Part shown: positions 1 to 8,586 of the stretch, piece by piece
Layout: the number at the start of each line of letters is the position of its first letter
Position numbering within the stretch: the first letter of the stretch is position 1
Source of the DNA: Treponema sp. UBA4377
GTDB taxonomy: Bacteria; Spirochaetota; Spirochaetia; Treponematales; Treponemataceae
Direction of reading: 5' to 3'
DNA: 64,000 bases
Assembly (NCBI GenBank): GCA_002391235.1
Contig: DGRX01000006.1
Location: forward strand, 1 to 64,000
Made by a program: the position numbers and the translations under genes
Notes under the pieces: generated by a model
The model's input: the letters and a program-made list of their open reading frames with translations, nothing else
Database searches by the model: none
What the model was told of the DNA's origin: nothing

Positions 1-689
1 TCATTCTGGAAAGAGCACAGAGCAAATACGGAAACAAAGTTCAAAGAGAAGACATTTTCTATTATGTTTACGGCATACTTCATTCCAAGAGCTACCGAGA
101 AACTTTCTCTGCCGACTTAAAGAAAATGCTTCCACGAATTCCACTCGTATCCGACTACGAGAAATTCTGGGCTTTCAGCAAAGCAGGCAGGGAACTTGCA
201 AATCTTCATTTGAATTATGAAAGTATTGCGCCTTGCGCGGAAGTCAAAGTTGAGTCTTTGGAGAATACCGTATATCATATGCCGCAAAATGCAGCCGCTC
301 GCAAAGAGACGCTAAAAGTTGCGGACAGCAAAAAAACTGGAGCCTTAAACGACGCTGATTATAATTATTACGCCGTTGAACAGATGAAATTCCCAAAGAA
401 AGGACAGAAGGACACAATTCTTTACAACCATTATCATACAATAAAGAATATCCCGGAAAAAGCCTACGAGTACGTTGTAAACGGAAAGTCCGCAATCGAA
501 TGGATTATGGAACGCTATGCCGTAACAACAGACAAAAAGAGCGGGATCATCAACAACCCAAACGACTGGTCGCGAGAGCATGAAAAGCCGCGCTATATTT
601 TGGATTTGCTTTTAAGCGTGATAAATGTTTCTGTTCAGACTGTAGACATTGTAAACGCCTTGCCAGAAGTTGATTGGGACAAAGAATAG
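1..689 (+). CDS. Type ISP restriction-modification enzyme, C-terminal part (partial)
   Basis: Only the last ~229 codons are present; the reading frame is open from base 3 at the window edge to a stop at 687-689, so the gene begins upstream. Motifs such as NHYHTIKNIP, YEYVVNGKSAIEWIM and NNPNDWSREH, and the ending YILDLLLSVI, match my memory of the C-terminal target-recognition region of large single-chain helicase/methyltransferase proteins of the LlaBIII/type ISP kind. The N-terminal nuclease, helicase and methyltransferase domains would lie outside the window, so whether the enzyme is intact cannot be judged. A phage-defence role follows from the family. The fragment ends just before a GC-rich structured intergenic element. 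Confidence 0.8.
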   Translation, partial: ILERAQSKYGNKVQREDIFYYVYGILHSKSYRETFSADLKKMLPRIPLVSDYEKFWAFSKAGRELANLHLNYESIAPCAEVKVESLENTVYHMPQNAAARKETLKVADSKKTGALNDADYNYYAVEQMKFPKKGQKDTILYNHYHTIKNIPEKAYEYVVNGKSAIEWIMERYAVTTDKKSGIINNPNDWSREHEKPRYILDLLLSVINVSVQTVDIVNALPEVDWDKE

Positions 690-862
690 GTTGCCGCTTT
701 CCCTGCGTTAGGGATTGTAGCCGCGCCCTGACTGCCGTCAGGCAGGCGGAGGCGGCCACTGGACTGAGGGAGTTTGCGGAGCAAACGGACGAAGGAAGCG
801 GCTGGAGCGATTAGCGGAACGGCGAAAAGCCCGGCCCCGCGCTTGCGCGGGGAAACGCCCAG
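690..862. repeat. GC-rich intergenic element with several hairpins
   Basis: There is no convincing gene here. The stretch holds several perfect short stems: CTGAC/GTCAG around 730-745, GTTTGC-GGA-GCAAAC around 773-787, and CCCCGCGC-TT-GCGCGGGG around 836-853, plus GCCGC/GCGGC half-sites. It contains the words GTTAGGGATTG and AAAGCCCGG. From memory, similar strings occur in dispersed intergenic repeats of other anaerobes, but I cannot check this. It may be a repeat, a structured transcript, or a terminator region for the upstream gene. The last hairpin lacks a T-tract on the + strand. Confidence 0.4.
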
Positions 863-870
863 AAAATTCC

Positions 871-1713
871 CTACTTGTTTCTGCTTTGCAGCTTGCGGTA
901 TTCGCGGGGGCTTGTTCCTGTAAGTTCGTGGAAGAGTTTGTTGAAGGTTGTCGTTGACTGGAAGCCCGCTTCGTAGGCGCAGTCGGTGATGGAACGGGCG
1001 GGGTCGGCCAAAAGCGTTATCGCCCTTTGAACGCGGATGTTGGCCAAATAGGCGGGAAAGGCCGTCTTTGTGTATTCGTTAAAAAGCTTTGAAAAATAAT
1101 AGGGGCTAAGGCCGATTTTTTGCGCCACCTCTGACTGGCTTATGTCTTCAGACGAATGTTCGGCGATGTAGGCGCAGGCGGCGCGGATGTAGGCCCACGA
1201 GCGGTCGGAAAAGATTTTGCCCGCGATTTGCTGGCTGTATTCTTTCATCACATGGTCGCCCACAAGAACTAGAATTTCCGAAGCCAAAATTTTCGATCGG
1301 CTTTCCACAAAGTATTTTTGCTCGCGGGCGGCGCGGATTTTTGAAACAAGCGCGGCAATTTTTTTGGCGAGCGCTGGATTTTTTTTGGCTTGAATCAAAT
1401 GGCAGGCGTTTAAAAATCTTGAGGCCGCGAACAAGTCCGTGTTGCTTTCGATAAGGCTTGAGGAAAATTGAATGAAGGCCGCGCCGCCTTTTGGCATGTG
1501 AAGCAATTCGTGCAGCTCGCGCGGCCAAACAAGCAGTATGTCGCCTGCGGCCGGTTTGTAGACCGTATCGCCGATCTTATAGCGCGAGCCTTCCTTGAGA
1601 ATTACGGTAAATTCCGCGTCGTTGTGCCAGTGGGGCGGAAAAGTTTCGGGAATCGTCCGTTCCGCGTAAGCCACGCCTCTGACTGTCGGATATGCGATGA
1701 ATTCTTGTTCCAT
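871..1713 (-). CDS. AraC-family transcriptional regulator with cupin sensor domain
   Basis: The protein is about 280 aa. An N-terminal cupin-like sugar-sensing domain (HWHNDAEFTVIL, then GDILLVWPRELHELLH) is followed by a C-terminal double helix-turn-helix of about 100 residues (SQSEVAQKIGLSPYYFSKLF, then ITDCAYEAGFQSTTTFNKLF and GTSPREYR), the classic AraC/XylS layout. An upstream TTG at 1746 is in frame, but it would overlap a TATAAT box (1726-1731, minus strand). I therefore choose the ATG at 1713, which leaves a leader of only a few bases. The gene is divergent from the alcohol dehydrogenase-aldo/keto reductase operon starting at 1817 and is its probable regulator. The inducer is unknown. 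Confidence 0.9.
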   Translation of the reverse strand: MEQEFIAYPTVRGVAYAERTIPETFPPHWHNDAEFTVILKEGSRYKIGDTVYKPAAGDILLVWPRELHELLHMPKGGAAFIQFSSSLIESNTDLFAASRFLNACHLIQAKKNPALAKKIAALVSKIRAAREQKYFVESRSKILASEILVLVGDHVMKEYSQQIAGKIFSDRSWAYIRAACAYIAEHSSEDISQSEVAQKIGLSPYYFSKLFNEYTKTAFPAYLANIRVQRAITLLADPARSITDCAYEAGFQSTTTFNKLFHELTGTSPREYRKLQSRNK

Positions 1714-1725
1714 AGGGCCAAATTC

Positions 1726-1731
1726 ATTATA
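1726..1731 (-). promoter_or_regulatory. -10 box of the AraC-family gene
   Basis: On the minus strand TATAAT lies 12 nt before the ATG at 1713, and TTGCAA lies 16 nt upstream of it as a possible -35. Transcription would start about 6 nt before the ATG, so the mRNA is almost leaderless and has no Shine-Dalgarno sequence. Confidence 0.5.
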
Positions 1732-1816
1732 GCAAAAAATGGGCAATTTGCAATAAAAATTCTCTATCTTTTTTTAAATTTATGCCTTACAATGTTAAGC
1801 GAAGGAGAATTTATTC

Positions 1817-2992
1817 ATGGAAAATTTTACATTTTATTCGCCCACTTATTTTGTTTTTGGAAAGGACACTGAGCGCGAGGCCGGCGCTTTGGCCAAGCGT
1901 TTTGGAGCCAGCAAGGTTTTGGTTCATTTTGGAGGAAAGAGCGCCAAGGCTTCGGGCCTTTTGGACAGAGTTGAGGAATCGTTAAAGGCCGCAGGACTTT
2001 CGTTCGTCGAATTGGGAGGCGTTCAGCCAAATCCAAGAAGCGGCCTTGTCTACAAGGGAATCGACCTTTGCAAAAAAGAAGGCGTTGACTTTATCCTCGC
2101 CGTCGGCGGCGGCAGTACAATCGACTCGGCGAAAGCGATCGCGGCCGGCGTTTTGTACGACGGAGACTTTTGGGATTTTTACAGCGGAAAGTTGGTTGAA
2201 AAGGCTTTGCCGGTCGGAACGGTTTTGACAATCGCCGCCGCCGGAAGCGAAGGAAGCCCCAATTCCGTAATCACTAAAGAGGAAGGCATGTTCAAGCGCG
2301 GCGCCGACGGTGACGCTATCCGCCCCAAGTTCAGCATCTTGAACCCTGCGCTCACGCAAACGCTTCCGGCCTTCCAAACGGCGGCGGGCGTTACAGACAT
2401 CATGGCGCACCTTTACGAGCGCTATTTGACAAACACAAAGGACGTTGAGGTTACCGACCGCCTTATCGAGGCGCTGCTCCTTACGATGAAGCACGAGGCG
2501 CCGCGCGTAATCGCCGACCCCAACAATTACGAGGCCAGGGCAAACATCATGTGGGCCGGAATGATGGCGCACAACAATTCCTGCGGCGTTGGCCGAAGCC
2601 AGGACTGGAACAGCCACGGAATCGAGCACGAGCTTTCGGCGCTTTACGACTGCGCTCACGGCGCGGGCCTTGCGGTTACGATGCCGGCGGTCTTTAAGTA
2701 TGTTATGAAGCATGACGTCAACCGCTTTGCAAAAGTCGCCGTCCGCGTTTGGGGCTGCCAGATGGATTTTGACCATCCTGAAGTCACGGCGCTTGAAGGA
2801 ATCAACGCCTTCCAAAATTTCCTTTGCTCTATCGGAATGCCAAAAAATTTCGCCGAGCTTGGCGCCAAGGAAGAGGACATTCCCGCGCTTGTGAAAACCC
2901 TTTGCTACGGCGACGGCCGCGCTGGAACGATCAGCGGCTTTGTGACGCTTAACGAAGACGACTGCGCGAAGATTTATAAAATGATGATTTAG
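1817..2992 (+). CDS. Iron-containing alcohol dehydrogenase (BdhA/YqhD type)
   Basis: At 391 aa it is normal length for NAD(P)H-dependent butanol dehydrogenase/aldehyde reductases of the group III iron alcohol dehydrogenase family. The cofactor-binding GGGS (residues 97-100) followed by D103 is present. The metal ligands are seen as an Asp and His in GVTDIMAHLYE (near 194-198) and the two later His in HGIEHELSALYDCAHGAG. It would reversibly reduce short-chain aldehydes or ketones in the cytoplasm. It is the first gene of a five-gene unit (1817-6814), preceded by a GGAG ribosome binding site and facing a divergent AraC regulator. The physiological substrate is unknown. Confidence 0.9.
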   Translation: MENFTFYSPTYFVFGKDTEREAGALAKRFGASKVLVHFGGKSAKASGLLDRVEESLKAAGLSFVELGGVQPNPRSGLVYKGIDLCKKEGVDFILAVGGGSTIDSAKAIAAGVLYDGDFWDFYSGKLVEKALPVGTVLTIAAAGSEGSPNSVITKEEGMFKRGADGDAIRPKFSILNPALTQTLPAFQTAAGVTDIMAHLYERYLTNTKDVEVTDRLIEALLLTMKHEAPRVIADPNNYEARANIMWAGMMAHNNSCGVGRSQDWNSHGIEHELSALYDCAHGAGLAVTMPAVFKYVMKHDVNRFAKVAVRVWGCQMDFDHPEVTALEGINAFQNFLCSIGMPKNFAELGAKEEDIPALVKTLCYGDGRAGTISGFVTLNEDDCAKIYKMMI

Positions 2993-3001
2993 GGGAACGG
3001 A

Positions 3002-4033
3002 ATGGCAAAACAAAAGGCTTTGTTTATAGGCGGAACGGGAACGATAAGCATGGCGATTGTCCGCGAGCTGGCTAAAGATCCCGTCTGGGAAGTTTGGCTT
3101 TTAAATCGCGGAAGCCGTTCGGAAGAAGTTCCGGCGGGCGTTAAGCAAATCGTTTGCGACATTTCAAACGAGGCTGAGGCAAAGAAAAAACTTGAGGGCA
3201 TGGACTTTGACGTTGTGAGCGAGTTCATCGGCTTTGTTCCTGAACAAGTCGAGCGCGACTACAGGCTTTTTAAGGGAAAGACCAAGCAGTACATTTTCAT
3301 CAGCTCGGCTTCCGCCTACAACAAGCCCGCCGCAAGCTATGTGATTACAGAGGGAACGACGCTCTCCAATCCTCATTGGGAATATTCGCGGAACAAAATC
3401 GCCTGCGAGGAATTTTTGTTCAAAAAATACCGCGAGGAAAATTTTCCGGTGACAATCGTTCGGCCCAGCCATACTTACGACGAGCGGCATGTTCCGCTTG
3501 GCGCGCACGGAAAAAAAGGCTTTTGGCAAGTCATAAAGCGAATGATTGACAAAAAGCCTGTCATCATCCAAGGCGACGGAACTTCGCTCTGGCATCTTAC
3601 CTTTAACAAGGATTTCGCCACCGGCTTTATTGGCTTGATGGGAAACCGCCACGCGATTGGCGAGGCCTTCCAAATAACAGGCGACGAAGTTTTGACTTGG
3701 AACCAAATCTACCAAACGATTGCAGACATTCTTGGCGTGGAGCTAAAGGCGTATCACGTGGCCTCGGAATATTTGAGCGCTGTCGGCGACAAATACGGCT
3801 TTGACTTTGAGGGAAGCCTTACCGGCGACAAATCTGTTTCGGTCGTCTTTGACAATTCCAAGTTAAAGAGAATCGTTCCGCAAATGACGACGACAGTTCC
3901 TTTTAACCAGGGAGCGAGAATCGCGCTTGACTACGTTCTGTCCCACCCTGAATGTCAAATAGAGGACCCGGACTTTGACGCGTGGTGCGACAAGGTCATC
4001 GCCGCGCTGGAAAAAAGCAAAGCGGAAATATAG
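3002..4033 (+). CDS. NAD-dependent epimerase/dehydratase (extended SDR)
   Basis: This 343 aa protein has an N-terminal Rossmann motif GGTGTIS (residues 9-15). Further on are ISSASAYNKP, resembling the Ser/Tyr active-site region of atypical extended SDRs, and the substrate-side motif IVRPSHTYDER. Proteins of this kind act on nucleotide sugars or other polyols; the nearest type I recall is the NAD-dependent epimerase annotated beside sugar operons in gut anaerobes. It starts 9 nt after the alcohol dehydrogenase stop, so the two are co-transcribed. The classic YxxxK is not clear at the expected place, so the catalytic mode is uncertain. Confidence 0.8.
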   Translation: MAKQKALFIGGTGTISMAIVRELAKDPVWEVWLLNRGSRSEEVPAGVKQIVCDISNEAEAKKKLEGMDFDVVSEFIGFVPEQVERDYRLFKGKTKQYIFISSASAYNKPAASYVITEGTTLSNPHWEYSRNKIACEEFLFKKYREENFPVTIVRPSHTYDERHVPLGAHGKKGFWQVIKRMIDKKPVIIQGDGTSLWHLTFNKDFATGFIGLMGNRHAIGEAFQITGDEVLTWNQIYQTIADILGVELKAYHVASEYLSAVGDKYGFDFEGSLTGDKSVSVVFDNSKLKRIVPQMTTTVPFNQGARIALDYVLSHPECQIEDPDFDAWCDKVIAALEKSKAEI

Positions 4034-4053
4034 CGGTAGTTTGAGGAGGATTT

Positions 4054-5172
4054 ATGTTGGATTTGAACAAAATGCCCAAGCTGGGCTTTGGACTTATGCG
4101 CTTGCCCGAAAAAGACGGCGAGGTTGACATTGAGCGCGTAAAGACGATGGTTGACAAATACATGAACGCCGGCATGAACTATTTTGACACTGCCTACGTT
4201 TACCACAGCGGTAAGTCGGAAGTCGCCGCGCGCGAGGCTTTGGTAAAGCGCTATCCGCGCGAATCCTTTACGCTTGCCACAAAGCTTCCCGCCTGGGAAA
4301 TGAAAACTGAAGCCGATCGCGACAGGATTTTCAACGAGCAATGCGAGCGCGCGGGTGTGGACTACTTTGACTATTATCTCCTTCATTCCATCGAGGACGG
4401 AAACAACTACGACACTTACGAAAAGCTTGACTGCTTTAACTGGGGCTGGAAGATGAAAGAGGCCGGCCGCATAAAGCATTTTGGCTTTTCATACCACGGA
4501 AGCCCCGAGCTTTTGGACGAGATTACCGACAAGCATCCCGACATGGAATTTGTTCAAATCCAGTTGAACTACCTTGACCGCACCAATCCTATTGTCCGCT
4601 CGCAAAAACTTTACGACATCCTCCACAAAAAAAACATTCCGATGATTATCATGGAGCCTGTCCGCGGAGGAATGTTGGCCAACATGGCGCCTGAAATCGA
4701 AGCCAAGTTCAAGGCGGTCCGCCCCAACGATTCGGTGGCCTCTTGGGCCTTGCGCTATTGCGGAACGCTTGAAGGCGTGGCCACAATACTTTCGGGCATG
4801 TCGACCGAAGAGCAAATGGACGACAACATAAAGACCTTTAAAAACTTTGAGCCGATTAGCGCCGACGAAATGAAAATCATCGACGAAGTGACAAAGGAAA
4901 TTTTAAGCGTTCCGCAAATCGGCTGCACCGCCTGCAAGTATTGCGTTGACGGCTGCCCGCAAAAAATCAGCATCCCGGACGTCTTCCGCGCGGTGAACAC
5001 TTTGCGCCGCTATCCCGACGACTGGCGGGCAAAGAATTTTTATTCTGGCCTTGTAGGTCGGAGCGGCAAGGCAAGCGATTGCGTCGAGTGCGGCCAGTGC
5101 GAAAGCGTTTGCCCGCAGCATCTAAAGATTATCGGCTTGCTTAAAGAAGCCGCCGCACTGTTAGGAGAATAA
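4054..5172 (+). CDS. Aldo/keto reductase with C-terminal 4Fe-4S ferredoxin domain
   Basis: The 372 aa protein begins with an AKR TIM barrel. The catalytic tetrad is visible as D45, Y50, K77 and H111 (FDTAYVYHSG, LATKLPAW, YYLLHS). The last ~85 residues carry two cysteine clusters, CTACKYCVDGCPQ and CVECGQCESVCPQ, typical of the Fe-S aldo/keto reductases of anaerobes, which can exchange electrons with ferredoxin-type centres. It lies third in the AraC-linked operon, with a GAGGA ribosome binding site. The substrate is not predictable from sequence, but the neighbours suggest carbonyl or sugar interconversion. Confidence 0.92.
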   Translation: MLDLNKMPKLGFGLMRLPEKDGEVDIERVKTMVDKYMNAGMNYFDTAYVYHSGKSEVAAREALVKRYPRESFTLATKLPAWEMKTEADRDRIFNEQCERAGVDYFDYYLLHSIEDGNNYDTYEKLDCFNWGWKMKEAGRIKHFGFSYHGSPELLDEITDKHPDMEFVQIQLNYLDRTNPIVRSQKLYDILHKKNIPMIIMEPVRGGMLANMAPEIEAKFKAVRPNDSVASWALRYCGTLEGVATILSGMSTEEQMDDNIKTFKNFEPISADEMKIIDEVTKEILSVPQIGCTACKYCVDGCPQKISIPDVFRAVNTLRRYPDDWRAKNFYSGLVGRSGKASDCVECGQCESVCPQHLKIIGLLKEAAALLGE

Positions 5173-5173
5173 A

Positions 5174-6148
5174 ATGGACACAGTTAAATGGGGAATTTTA
5201 GGAACGGCCAACATCGCGCGCTGGGCGACGATTCCCGGCATAAAGCTTGCCAAGAACGCAAGCCTTTACGCGGTGGCCGGCCGCTCTTTGGAAAAAGCCA
5301 AAAGCTTTGCCGACGAGTACGGCTTTGAAAAATATTACGGAAGCTACGACGAGCTTTTGTCCGACAAGGACGTTCAGGCCGTATACGTTCCGCTTCCAAA
5401 CGGCTTGCACAAGGAATGGGTAATCAAAGCGCTCAAAGCAAAAAAACATGTTCTTTGCGAAAAGCCCTTGGCGCTCAACGCCTCGGACGCGCAGGAGATG
5501 TTCGCGGCGGCGAAGGAAAACGGCGTTAACTTGATGGAAGCTTACGCCTACCTTCACAGCCCCTACGTTCAAAGCTTAAAGGCAGACGTTCAAAGCGGAA
5601 TCATCGGCGACGTTGACTTTATCGACACGGCCTTTGTGACGCAGGGCTACAAAGAGGACATCCGCTTGTACAAGGAATTGGGAGGCGGCGCCTTTTACGA
5701 CTTGGGCTGCTACTGTTCCACGATGATACTTTCGCTGATTGACTCGCAAGTGGTTGGCGTCAAGGCCGCGGCTGAGTTTACAGACAAGGGCGTTGACGCG
5801 ATGACGACGGGCTTTGTCCGCTTTGAAAACGGAGCGCGCGCCTCCTTTAATGTAGGAATGATTTTTGGCCAGGAATCAAATTCCCGCTTTGACCGCTTGT
5901 ATGTCCACGGAAGCAAGGGTTGCATTAAGAGCGACGTTGAGTACAACCAAGCCGGAAAACTGTCTTACACAATCCATGTCGGCGGTAAGACAATAAAGCG
6001 CAAGGTTAAGGCGCCGCAAAACTATTCGCTTGAAATACAAAATCTTAGCGACTGCGTTTTGAACGGAGCCTCTCCGTTTGTAAGCCAAGAATTTTCGATT
6101 AAGAACGCTAAGTTTTTGGACGCGGTGTTTAAGGAAATCGGCTGGTAG
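5174..6148 (+). CDS. Gfo/Idh/MocA-family NAD(P)-dependent oxidoreductase
   Basis: This 324 aa protein has an N-terminal dinucleotide-binding GILGTANIA (residues 7-15) and the family signature CEKPLAL with the EKP triad at 96-98. A second alpha/beta domain follows, with GGGAFYDLGCY near residue 176. Members oxidise or reduce the hydroxyls of sugars, inositols or related polyols. The ATG lies immediately after the stop of the aldo/keto reductase, with its ribosome site (TTAGGAG) inside that gene, so translation is coupled. It supports a carbohydrate-type substrate for the operon. Confidence 0.9.
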   Translation: MDTVKWGILGTANIARWATIPGIKLAKNASLYAVAGRSLEKAKSFADEYGFEKYYGSYDELLSDKDVQAVYVPLPNGLHKEWVIKALKAKKHVLCEKPLALNASDAQEMFAAAKENGVNLMEAYAYLHSPYVQSLKADVQSGIIGDVDFIDTAFVTQGYKEDIRLYKELGGGAFYDLGCYCSTMILSLIDSQVVGVKAAAEFTDKGVDAMTTGFVRFENGARASFNVGMIFGQESNSRFDRLYVHGSKGCIKSDVEYNQAGKLSYTIHVGGKTIKRKVKAPQNYSLEIQNLSDCVLNGASPFVSQEFSIKNAKFLDAVFKEIGW

Positions 6149-6166
6149 CGCCGGAGGAATTTTTTT

Positions 6167-6814
6167 ATGGAAAAGAAGAATTTAGCAAAGAGAATTTTCA
6201 TGTCGCTTTTTGGCGTGATTATTTGCGCGATAAGCGTGGGCGTTTTTAAAATCGCCGCGCTTGGAGTCGATCCCTTTCAGTCTTTTATGGCCGGCTTGGA
6301 CAAATTGATTCCGCTTGACTTTGGCCTTTTGTACATCATCGTCAACGCGCTGCTTTTGATTTTCGCGCTTGTCTTTGACAGGCATTACATCGGAATCGCG
6401 ACTTTCATCAATTTGTTTTTGCTGGGTTACATCACGCAGTTTTCCTACCAGTTTTTGCAAACGGTGATTGTTGAGCCAAGCATTTTTGTCCGCGCCGCTT
6501 GCCTTGTGGTCGGCGTTGTGGTCATCTGTTTTGGCTCTGCCTTTTACATGACGGCGGATTTGGGAGTTTCAACCTATGACGCTGTCGCGCTGATTATCGT
6601 GAACACTTGGAAAAAAGGAAAGTTCCAATACGTCAGAATTTTCACCGACATCGTTTGCGTCATTCTAGGCGCGGCTCTTTTTGTTTTGGGAGGAGGAAAA
6701 ATCAGCGCGATACCGACTATCGCCGGAATAGGAACAATCATCACGGCCTTTTTTATGGGCCCGCTAATCGAGTTCTTCAACGTCCACGTCGCGCGTCCGC
6801 TTTTGGCAAAGTAA
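6167..6814 (+). CDS. YczE/YyaS/YitT-family integral membrane protein
   Basis: The protein is 215 aa, almost entirely hydrophobic, with about five or six membrane segments. The repeated motif in ALGVDPFQSFMAGL and DLGVSTYDAVAL is the hallmark of this DUF6198-type family. The function of the family is not firmly known; transport or export of small molecules has been suggested. It is the last gene of the AraC-linked operon, with a CGGAGG ribosome site 19 nt after the preceding stop. No terminator hairpin is evident after it. Confidence 0.8.
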   Translation: MEKKNLAKRIFMSLFGVIICAISVGVFKIAALGVDPFQSFMAGLDKLIPLDFGLLYIIVNALLLIFALVFDRHYIGIATFINLFLLGYITQFSYQFLQTVIVEPSIFVRAACLVVGVVVICFGSAFYMTADLGVSTYDAVALIIVNTWKKGKFQYVRIFTDIVCVILGAALFVLGGGKISAIPTIAGIGTIITAFFMGPLIEFFNVHVARPLLAK

Positions 6815-6858
6815 AATACTGTTTGACAAAAAACCTCGATTGGCGCAAAATGTAATTG

Positions 6859-7689
6859 ATGAAGAAAAAAATTCCTTGCGCCGTGATTGCCCTTGCATCT
6901 GTCGTTGTCGCGGCGGCCGCGCTTTTTGCCGCAATAAAATCTTTGTATTCCCGCAGGCCGCTCGACTTGAGTTTTGACGCGGCCTATTATTTTTCGGAAG
7001 AATCAAGCGCTTCAGGCGTATGGAAATACGAAAAGTCTTACAGCGGCCACCAATATTATCTTTACCTTCCGCCGAAATACCGCGAGGCCAGCGACGACCA
7101 AAGCGCCAAGCTTCCGCTGATTGTCGCCTTCCACGGTTCCGACGAAAAGGGGCAGGCCTTTAAATACGGAAGAATTTTTACAGGCGAAGATTTCCAGAGA
7201 AAAATTCATCCAAAGGGCGCCGCGGTTCTTTTAATCTTTTCGCGCATAAATTATTTTACCGATCCGCATGGAACGGCGCTTTTAATCAAAAACGTTTGCA
7301 TAAAAAACAAGTGCCTTGACCCGACAAACATCGTGGGCTACGGCTTTTCGCAAGGCGCCAAATTCGCGGCCGAGATGGCCTGCGCCGAGCCAAGCCTTTT
7401 CCGCGCGCTTGTAAGCGGGAGCGGCTTTTACCAAATGTCGGCGAAGGAAATCTTGCGCGTCCTTCCGATTCAATTTTACTGGGCCAATTCCGAAGACGAC
7501 AAGGGAATCTTTGAGCAGGGAATGCCCACAGGCCGCCGCGTCGCGCGCTTTTGCAAAAATTCCCGCTACGTCCAATACCAAAGCCGCCACCACTTTTACG
7601 TGGAATTAAAAGACAAGACCGGCCGCCTCAACAAAGACGGAAGCGACGAGACCTTTATGGACTGGCTCTGTTCCGTCGTGAACGAATAA
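6859..7689 (+). CDS. Membrane-anchored or secreted alpha/beta hydrolase (esterase/PHB depolymerase-like)
   Basis: The 276 aa protein starts with a signal anchor (KKKIPCAVIALASVVVAAAA), then a LPLIVAFHGSDEKGQAF oxyanion-hole region and the nucleophile elbow GFSQG. This resembles the feruloyl esterase/PHB depolymerase-like group (extracellular Ser hydrolases). A late RHHFYVELK may supply the catalytic His. TTG at 6856 precedes ATG at 6859; I take the ATG. A TTGACA at 6823-6828 with CAAAAT 17 nt later would start transcription almost at the ATG. The protein may act on acylated plant polysaccharides, in keeping with the GH5 enzyme at 15.2 kb. Confidence 0.75.
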   Translation: MKKKIPCAVIALASVVVAAAALFAAIKSLYSRRPLDLSFDAAYYFSEESSASGVWKYEKSYSGHQYYLYLPPKYREASDDQSAKLPLIVAFHGSDEKGQAFKYGRIFTGEDFQRKIHPKGAAVLLIFSRINYFTDPHGTALLIKNVCIKNKCLDPTNIVGYGFSQGAKFAAEMACAEPSLFRALVSGSGFYQMSAKEILRVLPIQFYWANSEDDKGIFEQGMPTGRRVARFCKNSRYVQYQSRHHFYVELKDKTGRLNKDGSDETFMDWLCSVVNE

Positions 7690-7811
7690 GGCAAAAGCCA
7701 AAATTTTCATCCCCAAAATAACGCATCTTATCCCCAGCCTTTTGCATCTTGCCAAAAAGCGCCTTGCGGCCTCGCGCGTTTCGCTTTATGATTGAATCAT
7801 CAGGAGGGGTA

Positions 7812-7904
7812 GCGGCGACGCGCTTGTTTGTAAGCCTAAAAATGCAAGTCGCCGCATAAGCCACAACATTCGCGCTTGTTAACTAACGCGCGCGAACAGC
7901 GGAC
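7812..7904. repeat. Structured intergenic element (two stem-loops), family A
   Basis: An 8-bp perfect stem GCGGCGAC/GTCGCCGC (7812-7819 with 7848-7855) encloses a smaller GCTT/AAGC hairpin. A second stem, TTCGCGC/GCGCGAA (7869-7896), follows, then CAGCGGAC. The order GCATAAGC - stem - CAGC is shared with the element at 63601-63660, where the second stem is AACGCGC/GCGCGTT. Paired changes keep the stem. It sits just upstream of the ribosome site of the TauE/SafE gene, so it would be in the 5' leader. Confidence 0.4.
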
Positions 7905-7922
7905 TTATTGGAGGTAAAGAAA

Positions 7923-8570
7923 ATGGCATTAGAGGCGATTTTGCTGGGGCTTTCGACCGGAACTTACTGCGCGATGTATTGCGTTCCTGTTCTGGCGCCC
8001 TTTTTGGCGGGCGGCGAAAATCCAAGCTACAAAAGGAACGGAGGCTTGATTGGCGCTTTTTTGGGCGCGCGGCTTTTGACGTATTTTATTCTTGGCGCGG
8101 CCTTTGCGGCGCTGGGACTTTTGGCCAACGAATGGATGGATCCTGTGCTGGCCAGAAAACTTTCTGTCGCGGCCTACATTGTTTGCGGCCTTGCGCTTTT
8201 GGCAAACTCGTTGGGCGCGAAGTTTCCGTGGGGCTGCCAGTGCCGCGCTTCAAAGCTTAAACGGCTTGGAAGCGATTGGATTACCGCGATTGTTTCTGGC
8301 CTTGCGGTTGGCCTGCACGTTTGCCCGCCCTTGTGGACGGCGATTGTCCGTTCGGTTTTTGGCGGGAACGGGCTTCCAGGTTTTTTTTACTTTGTCTTTT
8401 TTTATGTCGGAACGCTTCCGTTTTTCGCGCCGCTTTTTGGAATTCCTTTTGTGACAAAAAGGCTTCCTGTGATAAGGAACGTCGCCCGCGTCGCGCAATT
8501 TTTTGTAAGCCTTTACTTTATCTTTTTCCTTGGAGTCTTAGCGGCGACGGGCATGTTCGCAAGCCAATAA
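7923..8570 (+). CDS. TauE/SafE (UreH/DsbD-like) membrane protein
   Basis: This 215 aa protein has about six membrane segments. It begins with the repeat motif LGLSTGTYCAMYCVPVLAPF and repeats it as SGLAVGLHVCPPLWTAI, the duplicated three-helix layout of the UreH/cytochrome c biogenesis (DsbD-like) transmembrane family. Cysteines in TGTYCAMYC and in HVCPP could be redox active or metal binding. A TTG at 7908 is in frame, but a GGAGG at 7910-7914 fits the ATG at 7923. It leads a unit with the NapH-like polyferredoxin and a TPR membrane protein. This suggests transfer of electrons, reduced thiols or metal across the membrane. Confidence 0.75.
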   Translation: MALEAILLGLSTGTYCAMYCVPVLAPFLAGGENPSYKRNGGLIGAFLGARLLTYFILGAAFAALGLLANEWMDPVLARKLSVAAYIVCGLALLANSLGAKFPWGCQCRASKLKRLGSDWITAIVSGLAVGLHVCPPLWTAIVRSVFGGNGLPGFFYFVFFYVGTLPFFAPLFGIPFVTKRLPVIRNVARVAQFFVSLYFIFFLGVLAATGMFASQ

Positions 8571-8586
8571 ATGCGGAGGTTTCATT

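Noticed and set aside
690..862. Integron attC site
   Set aside because: GTTAGGG does not meet the GTTRRRY core and no matching RYYYAAC end or integron integrase was seen.
1982..3013. Long open frame of 343 codons on the minus strand
   Set aside because: It lies wholly antisense to the alcohol dehydrogenase gene, whose frame shows clear family motifs; the antisense frame stays open because of the GC-rich codon bias.
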